12,080 nt of DNA from an uncultured Flavobacteriaceae bacterium (GTDB lineage: Bacteria; Bacteroidota; Bacteroidia; Flavobacteriales; Flavobacteriaceae), in NCBI GenBank assembly GCA_938018045.1, contig CALIIP010000063.1, positions 1 to 12,080 on the forward strand. The letters run 5' to 3'. This document shows, in pieces, positions 1 through 7,585 of this stretch. The first letter of the stretch is position 1; each line of letters begins with the position of its first letter. The notes under the pieces were generated by a model. That model was not told the DNA's origin and searched no databases. It was given only the letters and a program-made list of their open reading frames with translations. The position numbers and the translations under genes are program-made.

Positions 1-1055
1 TTTTTAATTCCTGCTTTTATCATAGGCCAAATATTATCAACTTCAAGAGATAAAGGTAAATCAAGATAGGAACCGTTTTTCAAAAATTTTGTCGAAAACC
101 CAGCATAAGGGCCAAAGAGTAACGAACGTTTGCCGTCTAACATCCTTGTATCTAGATGCGGTACAGACATTGGTGGAGAGCCGTATTCAGCCTTTCCATA
201 TACTTTGGCTTCGTGCTGTTTAATAACTTCTTCATTATTACATTTTAAAAATTGACCACTTATAGGAAAACCTCCATAACCACGACCTTCTGGAATATCA
301 GATTTTTCTAATAGTTTTAATGAGCCACCACCAGCACCAATAAAAACAAAATCTGAGGTTACAACGTATTCTTTTTCTGATGCTAAATCTTCGATTTCAA
401 TTTTCCAGGTATTATCAACTTGCTTTGTTAAGTCTTTTATTTCTTGACCCAAATGAACAGAAACGCCATCCAATGTTTCTAAATATGAGATCATACTACG
501 TGTGATTGCTCCAAAATTAACATCAGTACCAATTGCCATTTTTGTAACTGCAATTTTTTCTGATTTTGCTCGCTCATTCATCATTAATGGAATCCATTTT
601 GAAATCTCATCATAATCTTCAGAATACTCCATATCTTCAAATATGGCATATTTTTGCAATGCTTTATAGCGTTTTTTAAGAAAAGAAATATTTTCTTTTC
701 CCCAAACAAAACTCATGTGATCAATATCGTTTATAAACGGAAACTTACTATAGAAACCATCTTTTTCTTTTAAATATGCCCAAAACTGTTTTGAGATCTC
801 AAATGATTGGCTGATTCGAAGTGCTTTGTCGATTTTAACGTTTCCATTTTCATCAAGAGGAGTATAGTTTAACTCACAAAATGCGGAATGTCCAGTTCCA
901 GCATTGTTCCATGCAGATGAACTTTCAGCACCAACTTTATCAAGACGCTCGTAAATATCAATAATAACATTTGGCATTATTTTTTTTAGGATAATTCCGA
1001 GTGTTGCACTCATTATTCCTGCTCCAATAAGTGTAATCTTCCTTGGTTGAGTCAT
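1..1055 (-). CDS. mqo: Malate:quinone oxidoreductase, N-terminal 351 residues (3' end beyond window)
   Basis: Membrane-associated FAD enzyme that oxidises L-malate to oxaloacetate and passes the electrons to the quinone pool, so it links the TCA cycle to respiration without NAD. My translation from the ATG at 1055-1053 stays open to base 1, giving 351 codons. The family is usually about 490-500 residues, so roughly the last 140 are missing. Visible marks are the N-terminal dinucleotide-binding stretch IGAGIMSATLG (residues 10-20), AWNNAGTGHSA (48-58), a second glycine-rich stretch FIGAGGGS (238-245) and the Mqo-typical DTRMLDGKRSLLFGPYAGF region (302-320). The start is fixed by the GAGIMS motif lying ten residues in. 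Only one base separates it from the topB stop (TAA-A-ATG), so translational coupling or co-transcription with topB is likely. No Shine-Dalgarno is visible. Family assignment is firm. Confidence 0.95.
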   Translation of the reverse strand, partial: MTQPRKITLIGAGIMSATLGIILKKIMPNVIIDIYERLDKVGAESSSAWNNAGTGHSAFCELNYTPLDENGNVKIDKALRISQSFEISKQFWAYLKEKDGFYSKFPFINDIDHMSFVWGKENISFLKKRYKALQKYAIFEDMEYSEDYDEISKWIPLMMNERAKSEKIAVTKMAIGTDVNFGAITRSMISYLETLDGVSVHLGQEIKDLTKQVDNTWKIEIEDLASEKEYVVTSDFVFIGAGGGSLKLLEKSDIPEGRGYGGFPISGQFLKCNNEEVIKQHEAKVYGKAEYGSPPMSVPHLDTRMLDGKRSLLFGPYAGFSTKFLKNGSYLDLPLSLEVDNIWPMIKAGIK

Positions 1056-1056
1056 T

Positions 1057-3375
1057 TTAAATAGCGTTTTTTATAATATGATATACTAGTTCTTTTGTCA
1101 TTTTTTCACCTTCGGATTCTCTTCTGATTTTTTCGAAAGAAACTTTAAAATCACAATTTCCCTTATAATCACTGCATCCAAAAGCGGTTTTTCCTTTTAG
1201 TATAGTTCCATTAGAACATTTTGGACATAGTAGTTTTTCTGAACCTTTATTTTTTTCAGTAGTAGATTTAGATTTTTTCTCTTCAAGAATTAATTGAAAT
1301 TCTTCATTAAAACGTATCAAACCATCAGTTTTGCCAGTTTCAGTTTTAAAACCTTTTAAACTCACAGTACAACCTTTTGTCAATAAACGAATGAATTGAT
1401 TATCTGATATTTTTTTACCCAAAAACTCAAATGATAATCTAAAATCACAGCCACTTTTAAACTGATTACAGCCATAAGCAGATGAACCTTTTAGTAATGT
1501 TCCTTTTTTACATTTAGGACATGTTTGATTTGTAATACCTTTTTTTACTTTTACTGAAGAAACTGTTGTCTTTTTGAAAGTAGATTGCGGTTTATTATTG
1601 GTTGCCGAAATATTTGCGCGAACTTTTTCACTTCGAACTTCATATACCAAATCATCCACCATTTTTTTCATGTTTCTGATAAATGTTCCAGCACTGTATG
1701 TTCCTTTTTCAATTTCTTTCAATTGTTTTTCCCAACGACCAGTTAGTTCTGCTGATTTCAACAATTCATTTTGAATTGTATTAATCAATTGAATTCCTGT
1801 AATTGTTGGAACGAGTTGTTTTTTATTCCTACGGATGTATTTTCTACGGAATAAAGTCTCAATAATATTTGCACGAGTTGAAGGTCGTCCAATACCGTTT
1901 TCTTTCATTAATTCACGTAAATCGTCATTGTCTACTTGTTTTCCAGCAGTTTCCATAGCCCTTAAAAGCGTGGCTTCTGTAAACATATTAGGAGGTTTGG
2001 TTTCTTTTTCTAAAAAGGAAGGTTCGTGTGGGCCTTTTTCACCTTTGATAAATGTTGGCAAAATTCCAAACTCTTTTTTTTCTGGTGCATCAGGATTTTC
2101 AAACACAACACGCCAACCTTTTTCTAAAATTTCTTTTCCAGTTGTTCTAAAAGTTACAATGTCTGCTTTCCCAATAACAGCAGTATTTGAAACATTACAA
2201 TCATCATAAAAGACAGCAATAAAGCGTTTAGTGATTATATCGTAAACTTGCTGTTGATTATATTGCAAACTCATTTGAATTCCTGTCGGAATAATTGCAT
2301 GGTGATCCGTTACTTTTTTATCATTAAAAACTTTAGAAGATTTTTTTATTTTTTTTCCTAAAAGAGGTTTTGTTAATCGTTGATATTTTGTTAAGTTTTT
2401 TAAAATACCTTCTATTTTTGGATACACATCATTTGGTAAAAAAGTAGTATCAACTCTTGGGTAGGTTACAACCTTTTGCTCGTATAATTTTTGTGTAATT
2501 TTTAATGTTTCATCAGCCGAAAACCCAAACTTATTATTACAATAGACCTGTAATCCTGTTAAGTCAAAGAGTTTTGGAGCATATTCTTTTCCTTTTTTCT
2601 TGGTAACTGAAACGATTTCAAAATCACTTTCTTTTACTTTGTTGGCAAGAATTTCTCCGTTTTCTTTTTTCAAAAAACGCCCTTCTTCACAATTAAAAAG
2701 CGTTTCTCTATATAAGGTCTGTAATTCCCAATAAGGTTTTGGCTTAAAACTTTCGATTTCTTTAAAGCGATTTACAACCATTGCAAGTGTTGGAGTTTGG
2801 ACTCTTCCAACGGATAGCATTTGTTTGTATCCACCGTGTTTTACAGTATATAATCGAGTTGCATTTAAGCCCAAAAGCCAATCGCCAATAGATCTTGAAA
2901 AGCCAGCGTAATACAAATTATCATAATCTGCTGCAGGTTTTAAATTCTGAAAACCTTCTTTAATTGCTTCGGTAGTTAATGAAGAAATCCATAGTCGTTC
3001 CACTTTTCCTTTATATTCTGCTTGGTCAATAACCCAACGTTGAATCAATTCTCCTTCTTGTCCAGCATCCCCACAATTTATAACAACATCTGCTTTGTCA
3101 AATAAACTTTTTACAATATTAAATTGCTTTTGAATTCCCTTGTTAGAGGTAACTTTTGTTTTGAATTTATCAGGAAGCATTGGCAAATTATTCAAATCCC
3201 AACTTTTCCAATGAGGCTTGTAATCTACAGGTTCAAAAAGAGTGCAAAGATGTCCAAAAGTATAAGTTACTGCATAGCCATTTCCTTCAAAATAGCCATC
3301 GCGACGTGTATTTGCTCCTAATACAGAAGCGATTTCTTTAGCAACACTAGGTTTTTCAGCAATACACACTTTCAT
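1057..3375 (-). CDS. topB: DNA topoisomerase III (type IA topoisomerase)
   Basis: ATP-independent type IA topoisomerase that cuts one strand, forms a 5'-phosphotyrosyl link and decatenates or relaxes DNA during replication and recombination. At 772 residues it is complete. The Toprim domain (about 1-140) begins with AEKPS (E7) and carries the acidic motif GDAGQEGEL (102-110; D103, E107). The catalytic region has TYPRVDT with the active Tyr305, then DHHAIIPT (357-364) and GIGRPSTRANIIETL (494-508). The C-terminus holds two similar topoisomerase zinc ribbons: Cys619, 622, 636, 643 and Cys717, 720, 734, 741. The YPR form of the tyrosine motif and the DAGxEGE Toprim motif favour TopB over TopA. 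The start is supported because the Toprim fold normally begins at MKVCIAEKPS. It lies upstream of mqo on the same strand and diverges from the lipid operon. Nothing looks truncated. Confidence 0.96.
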   Translation of the reverse strand: MKVCIAEKPSVAKEIASVLGANTRRDGYFEGNGYAVTYTFGHLCTLFEPVDYKPHWKSWDLNNLPMLPDKFKTKVTSNKGIQKQFNIVKSLFDKADVVINCGDAGQEGELIQRWVIDQAEYKGKVERLWISSLTTEAIKEGFQNLKPAADYDNLYYAGFSRSIGDWLLGLNATRLYTVKHGGYKQMLSVGRVQTPTLAMVVNRFKEIESFKPKPYWELQTLYRETLFNCEEGRFLKKENGEILANKVKESDFEIVSVTKKKGKEYAPKLFDLTGLQVYCNNKFGFSADETLKITQKLYEQKVVTYPRVDTTFLPNDVYPKIEGILKNLTKYQRLTKPLLGKKIKKSSKVFNDKKVTDHHAIIPTGIQMSLQYNQQQVYDIITKRFIAVFYDDCNVSNTAVIGKADIVTFRTTGKEILEKGWRVVFENPDAPEKKEFGILPTFIKGEKGPHEPSFLEKETKPPNMFTEATLLRAMETAGKQVDNDDLRELMKENGIGRPSTRANIIETLFRRKYIRRNKKQLVPTITGIQLINTIQNELLKSAELTGRWEKQLKEIEKGTYSAGTFIRNMKKMVDDLVYEVRSEKVRANISATNNKPQSTFKKTTVSSVKVKKGITNQTCPKCKKGTLLKGSSAYGCNQFKSGCDFRLSFEFLGKKISDNQFIRLLTKGCTVSLKGFKTETGKTDGLIRFNEEFQLILEEKKSKSTTEKNKGSEKLLCPKCSNGTILKGKTAFGCSDYKGNCDFKVSFEKIRRESEGEKMTKELVYHIIKNAI

Positions 3376-3629
3376 TTAAAACAGTTATTTGTAGACGCAA
3401 AATATGAAAAATTGACACTAAATTTAAGTGTTTCGCATCAAATAATTTTATAATTATGAACAAAACTATAACTTAATTGCTCTTTAGTTTTATGGAATAT
3501 AGATCAATGTAGAGGCCTCATATTTGTTGAAAAAATGAAATGACACAATCCATATAAATTAGATTTCACATTCTAATTAAAAATATTTATATTGCAAGTT
3601 GTGAATTTTAAAAACAACGACTAAAACTG
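3376..3629. other. Divergent intergenic spacer between topB and the lipid operon
   Basis: This 254-bp, very AT-rich spacer must hold the promoters for both topB (leftward) and the lipid operon (rightward). I see no coding potential. It contains a 7-bp inverted repeat, AAAACTA (3462-3468) and TAGTTTT (3485-3491), separated by 16 bases, and a weaker TTCACA (3565-3570)/TGTGAA (3600-3605) pair. CATATTTG (3519-3526) is one mismatch from the Bacteroidota -7 consensus TAnnTTTG in the rightward direction, but no TTG lies at the right distance upstream. No convincing operator or riboswitch is seen. Confidence 0.6.
3461..3468 (-). promoter_or_regulatory. Possible Bacteroidota -7 box for topB
   Basis: On the minus strand these bases read TAGTTTTG, a full match to the Bacteroidota -7 consensus TAnnTTTG, about 85 bases upstream of the topB start. 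No -33 TTG is found 17-23 bases further upstream, so the match may be chance in AT-rich DNA. It also forms one arm of the AAAACTA/TAGTTTT inverted repeat. Confidence 0.2.
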
Positions 3630-5468
3630 ATGGCAAAAAAAATTGATATAAAAGACATTATACAAGATTCTTTGGATATAAATATCCAGCAAATTTCAGC
3701 TTCAGACGCTACTTTTTTATATGCTGAGACTCCAAAAAGTCCAATGCATGTAGGAAGTGTGATTGTTGTTGAAGGTTCATTAAAGTTTGAAGACTTTAAG
3801 AAAACTATTGCATCAAAGTTACATCTTATGCCTAAGTTCAGGAAAAGACTTTTAAATGTTCCTATGAATTTAGACTTCCCGTATTGGGTTGATGATCCAA
3901 ATTTCGATTTAGATTTACATTTGCACAGGATTAAACTTCCTGACCCTTCAAATTGGAAAATGTTAAGAGAATCAACTGCTTCAATTTTCAGCGCTCCATT
4001 AGATTTAAGAAGACCTTTATGGTCTATTAATTTTATTGAAGGCTTAGATGAAATTCCACAATTACCAAAAGGTTCTGTTGCTATTGTCACAAAAGTTCAT
4101 CATGTAATGATAGATGGAAGTTCTGGTGTTGGAATTATGGGAATTCTTTTTGATACTGATGATAAGAATAAAGATGTTGAGCCACCACTTCCAAAAGAAT
4201 ATGAACCAGAACCTTTGCCAGACGAGTTATCTCTTTTGCTTAAAAGTTCTGTTGGTTTTTTTAAGAATCCACTAAAAGTTCCAAAATTAATTGGTGAAAC
4301 TGTGCTTTCATTTGTTAAAAATAAAGCAGAAAAGAAAATTAAAGGTCAAGGATATAGCAAACCTTCAATTCCGGTTCCTAAAACAATATTTAATGGTTCT
4401 ATATCTCCAAAGCGAACTTGGGGAACCGCAATCTTATCCTTTGACAGGATAAATGTACTTCGCAAATTAATGGAAGTTAGTATCAATGATGTTATTCTGG
4501 CAATTTGTGCTGGAGCGATCAGACGCTATTTAATCGATAGAGAAAAATTGCCAACACAATCATTGGTTGCTAATGTTCCGATATCAATTAGAGTAAAAGA
4601 TAGTGCAGAAAGCAAGAAAATGAACAATCAAATATCAAATATGCTTGTTCAGATTGCTACTCATATTGAAGATCCTATTAAACGTTTGGAATATATTCAA
4701 GAGCAAACTATTTTAGGAAAAACAAAACACAAAGCAGTAGGAGCAAAGTCTCTTGCTCAAATGGCAGATTCTGTACCTTTTGGATTGGCTAATCTTGCAG
4801 CAGGAATTTATAGTAAATACAATATCAAAGAATTACATAGACCTCCTTTTAATGTTACAGTTACAAATGTTCCAGGACCTCGAGGATTGCTTTATATAAA
4901 AGGACATAAGATTGTTTCTTTGTTTGGTTTGACTCCTGTGGTTGATGGTTTTGGGCTAATTATAGCCGCTTTTAGTTATAACGGACAAGTTTCAATAACT
5001 ACAACTACTGATACTACAACAATGCCAGATGTTGGAAAGTTCTCTCGTTATATAAGAGAATCTGCAAATGAATTGGAAGAATTGATAATAAAAAAAGGAA
5101 AAAAGAAAACAACTCCAAATGTTTTAACACTGAAGAGTAAATCGTTCTTTACTGCCTTTACTAAATATAGTAAGAGTAATCCGAAGTTTGTAAAAAAACA
5201 TAAAGGATTGTATGAAATTAAAGTTACTTCTGGAGATGCTGTTGCTTTTTGGGAAATAGATTTCACCAAAAAAGAAGCTGTTGTTAAAAAACAAAAATCA
5301 AAAGTATCAAAAGTAACTTTGCAAATTGAAGATGAGAATTTATATAATTTATATAAAGGGAATACGCTGTTAGAAGAATTGAAAATCCAAGAAAGAATAA
5401 AATTAAAAGGATTAAAAAAGGAATCAACTAAATTGATGACATTAATTTCTGAGTTTATAAATAGATAA
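3630..5468 (+). CDS. Wax ester synthase/diacylglycerol acyltransferase with C-terminal SCP2-like domain
   Basis: Bacterial WS/DGAT enzymes transfer an acyl group from acyl-CoA to diacylglycerol (giving triacylglycerol) or to a fatty alcohol (giving wax ester) at the membrane and lipid-droplet surface. The 612-residue product shows the family marks in order: PMHVG (38-42), the catalytic HHxxxDG as HHVMIDG (157-163), NDVILAICAGAIRRYL (286-301), PISIR (317-321), NVPGP (413-417) and a C-terminal VDGFGL stretch (438-443). The family core is normally about 450-500 residues and ends here near 490. The remaining part (about 505-610) resembles an SCP2 sterol-carrier domain: FVKKHKGLYEIKV, then WEIDF, a VTLQIEDENLYNLYKG segment and a final IKLKG strand. 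I infer that this domain helps deliver acyl-CoA or lipid. It is the first gene of the operon, and its TAA overlaps the next ATG by one base (TAATG). Substrate choice (TAG or wax) cannot be read from sequence. Confidence 0.93.
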   Translation: MAKKIDIKDIIQDSLDINIQQISASDATFLYAETPKSPMHVGSVIVVEGSLKFEDFKKTIASKLHLMPKFRKRLLNVPMNLDFPYWVDDPNFDLDLHLHRIKLPDPSNWKMLRESTASIFSAPLDLRRPLWSINFIEGLDEIPQLPKGSVAIVTKVHHVMIDGSSGVGIMGILFDTDDKNKDVEPPLPKEYEPEPLPDELSLLLKSSVGFFKNPLKVPKLIGETVLSFVKNKAEKKIKGQGYSKPSIPVPKTIFNGSISPKRTWGTAILSFDRINVLRKLMEVSINDVILAICAGAIRRYLIDREKLPTQSLVANVPISIRVKDSAESKKMNNQISNMLVQIATHIEDPIKRLEYIQEQTILGKTKHKAVGAKSLAQMADSVPFGLANLAAGIYSKYNIKELHRPPFNVTVTNVPGPRGLLYIKGHKIVSLFGLTPVVDGFGLIIAAFSYNGQVSITTTTDTTTMPDVGKFSRYIRESANELEELIIKKGKKKTTPNVLTLKSKSFFTAFTKYSKSNPKFVKKHKGLYEIKVTSGDAVAFWEIDFTKKEAVVKKQKSKVSKVTLQIEDENLYNLYKGNTLLEELKIQERIKLKGLKKESTKLMTLISEFINR

Positions 5469-6409
5469 TGAATTTCACTACCAATACATTTATAACTAGA
5501 GACAACGAATCCATTTTTTATTACAAATGGTCTGCAAGTCCACAAGTCGATTTTAAAGGAGTTGTTCAAATTTCTCATGGAATTGGAGAACACGCAGGAC
5601 GTTATCAACCAATAGCAAAACTCCTGCAGGAGCAAGGCTATGAAGTATATGCAAACGATCATAGAATACATGGTCAAAGCGTAAAATCTAAAGAATTAAT
5701 GGGCGTTTATGAAGGGCAAAATTATTTTGATGATGCTGTAGAAGACATGCGAGAATTAACATTGTTGATAAAAGAGATGCACCCAAATAAAAAAATGATT
5801 TTATTCGGTCATAGCATGGGTTCATTGCTAAGCAGAAAATATGTGACTAAATATGGTGATGATCTAGATGCACTTATATTATCAGGAACTGCAAGTTTTA
5901 TGAAAGGCTTAGGTACTGTAGGATTGGTTAGTGCAAATTTTATTCAAACTTTCAGAGGTCGTAACAAGAAGAATAAATTTTTAAAATCTATCTCTTTTTC
6001 TGAATTCAATAAAGCTTTTAAGCCAAATAGAACTGAACTAGATTGGATTAGCACAGACGAGCATCAAGTAGATCTTTTTGAAGCAGACCCTTATAGAACA
6101 GCAGATTTTTCTTTAAGTGTCTTTATTGATATTATTAAAGGAAGCAAAGAAATAAATAAGCAAGTTGCTTTTGATGCAACACCAAAAAAGTTGCCAATTT
6201 ATATTTTTTCAGGTGATAAAGATCCTGTTGGTGAAATGGGAAAAGGCATCAAAAGAGTTGTAAAACAATATAATAAAGCAGGAGTTGATGACCTAACGCT
6301 AAAATTGTATAAAGGCGGAAGACATGAAATGCTCAATGAAACCAATAGAAAAGAAGTAGAACGTGATGTTATAACTTGGTTAAACAGACGAATAGTAACC
6401 CTTAATTAA
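5468..6409 (+). CDS. Alpha/beta hydrolase, monoacylglycerol lipase / lysophospholipase-like (S33 'hydrolase_4' type)
   Basis: Probably a serine lipase acting on monoacylglycerols or lysophospholipids. The 313-residue product has the HGxGEHxxRY motif typical of monoglyceride lipases (37-46; the oxyanion region), the HRIHGQS segment (65-71), the nucleophile elbow GHSMG with Ser116, the acid Asp252 in SGDKDPVG and the catalytic His286 in GGRHEML. The whole triad is therefore intact and the length is normal for the family. A variable cap lies between about 140 and 235. I see no signal peptide, so the enzyme is likely cytoplasmic. The start ATG shares its A with the upstream stop (TAATG), which suggests translational coupling with the acyltransferase. 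In this setting it may recycle glycerides or supply acyl groups. A general esterase role cannot be excluded. Confidence 0.88.
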   Translation: MNFTTNTFITRDNESIFYYKWSASPQVDFKGVVQISHGIGEHAGRYQPIAKLLQEQGYEVYANDHRIHGQSVKSKELMGVYEGQNYFDDAVEDMRELTLLIKEMHPNKKMILFGHSMGSLLSRKYVTKYGDDLDALILSGTASFMKGLGTVGLVSANFIQTFRGRNKKNKFLKSISFSEFNKAFKPNRTELDWISTDEHQVDLFEADPYRTADFSLSVFIDIIKGSKEINKQVAFDATPKKLPIYIFSGDKDPVGEMGKGIKRVVKQYNKAGVDDLTLKLYKGGRHEMLNETNRKEVERDVITWLNRRIVTLN

Positions 6410-6412
6410 AAT

Positions 6413-7576
6413 ATGGAAAGTAATAAATTAGTATATAATTCATTTGTCAAATTTGCGATTTCTATGGTTGTAGCCAATGGAAATACTCAAAAGAAGGCAA
6501 AACAACTAGTTTCTGAAAAAATTGAAATGCATCCTTTTAAAAAGCATGTAACTGAAATTATAGAAAAAACAAAACTTGATAAAAAGCCATTAAAAGTATT
6601 ATCAAAAGACTGTATTACACTTTGTGAAGATTTTGGTCCTGATAGAGATTACATCACATTAGTTTTAATTCTTGAAGAAGTTTTTGAAAAAGATATTTTA
6701 GAAGGAAAAATAAAAAAAGAAGTAATAAAGGAAATACATTATTTCAGAAAAGAAGTAGCAAGAATAAATGATTTAATTGCCTCACCGCCATTATATAACA
6801 TGATTTTAGAGACTAGATCTTTGATAGAATGGACTTCAATGCTTGGTATTTATCATTTCATACCAAAACATAAGAGTAGTAAAAACAAGCCAGTTTTATT
6901 GATGCCGCCTTATTTGGGAAATGATTACTCTACAACTTTTGTAAGAAAATATTTGAAATCAGTAGGATTTAAAACGTATAAATGGGAATTGGGTGTAAAT
7001 ATGATTAATTCAAAGTATTTACCAAGATTGGTCGAAAGGCTAGACGAAATTTATGAAAAACATCAAGAAAAAGTAAGTCTTGTTGGTTGGAGTGGCGGTG
7101 GAATATTTGCTAAAATTATCGCAAATAGATATCCAGATAAAGTGGAGCAATTGATTACAATCGGATCACCAGTTTGGGGAGTTGACAATATGGAAACTCC
7201 GTTGTTAAGAGTTTTAGAATTTTTAAGAGGGAAAACATTAAGGGAGCGAAACAAAAAATTTTTAAACGAATTGGAAGAAATTCCAAAAGTTCCTGTAACA
7301 TGTATTTATACAAAAACTGATGGTTTGGTGCCTTGGAAACATTGTAGAGAAGCATCAACATTAAGAAAAGATATTAAAAACATTGAAGTTTTTGGAAGTC
7401 ACGTTGGTTTAGGAGCCAACGCAACAGTACTTTTAACAGTCGCAAATGCACTAAATTCTAATATAGATGGAAAAGAGGCTAAAGGAATTATGACAAAAAT
7501 TGAAAGTTTATTTTACCCAAAATTTTGGAAACAAAAAGGAACTTCAAAATTCACCAACCTTTTTGTAAAGACATAA
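6413..7576 (+). CDS. Alpha/beta fold hydrolase with long helical N-terminal region
   Basis: Likely a serine esterase or lipase of unknown substrate. The 387-residue product has two parts. Residues 1 to about 150 are charged and helix-rich with no motif I recognise, although PPLYNMILETRSLIEW (125-140) looks like a conserved block. From about 158 an alpha/beta hydrolase core follows: VLLMPPYLGND (161-171), the nucleophile elbow GWSGG with Ser227, then ITIGSPVWG (248-256), a candidate acid Asp303 in TKTDGLVP and a candidate His330 in GSHVGLG. SHVGL near the end together with GWSGGG resembles hydrolases loosely related to polyhydroxyalkanoate or triacylglycerol metabolism, but the exact family is uncertain. 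No signal peptide is seen. It begins three bases after the previous stop and ends nine bases before the acyltransferase fusion, so it is an integral operon member. Confidence 0.8.
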   Translation: MESNKLVYNSFVKFAISMVVANGNTQKKAKQLVSEKIEMHPFKKHVTEIIEKTKLDKKPLKVLSKDCITLCEDFGPDRDYITLVLILEEVFEKDILEGKIKKEVIKEIHYFRKEVARINDLIASPPLYNMILETRSLIEWTSMLGIYHFIPKHKSSKNKPVLLMPPYLGNDYSTTFVRKYLKSVGFKTYKWELGVNMINSKYLPRLVERLDEIYEKHQEKVSLVGWSGGGIFAKIIANRYPDKVEQLITIGSPVWGVDNMETPLLRVLEFLRGKTLRERNKKFLNELEEIPKVPVTCIYTKTDGLVPWKHCREASTLRKDIKNIEVFGSHVGLGANATVLLTVANALNSNIDGKEAKGIMTKIESLFYPKFWKQKGTSKFTNLFVKT

Positions 7577-7585
7577 AAAGCATAC

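Noticed and set aside
1835..2209. Open frame of 124 codons on the plus strand inside topB
   Set aside because: It is antisense to the conserved TopB core (GIGRPSTRANIIETL region) and has no domain signal of its own.
3052..3075. Gln in the TopB Toprim motif (GDAGQEGEL) where many homologues have Arg, and Gly in place of the second Asp
   Set aside because: From memory this DAGQEGEL form is usual in Bacteroidota TopB proteins, so it is not a lesion; the catalytic acidic residues D103 and E107 are kept.
3412..3417. TTGACA resembling a sigma-70 -35 box in the divergent spacer
   Set aside because: No matching -10 follows at 16-18 bases, and Bacteroidota promoters use a different consensus (TTG / TAnnTTTG).
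3442..3457. ATAATT/AATTAT palindrome in the spacer
   Set aside because: It consists only of A and T in a very AT-rich region, so it is expected by chance and cannot be called an operator.
3608..4090. Open frame of 160 codons on the minus strand opposite the WS/DGAT start
   Set aside because: It lies fully opposite the well-supported acyltransferase N-terminus, has a composition typical of an antisense frame and shows no recognisable motif.
5048..5677. Open frame of 209 codons on the minus strand across the WS/DGAT-hydrolase junction
   Set aside because: It is antisense to two genes with clear catalytic motifs, and its Phe/Ser/Leu-rich translation is what AT-rich antisense DNA gives.
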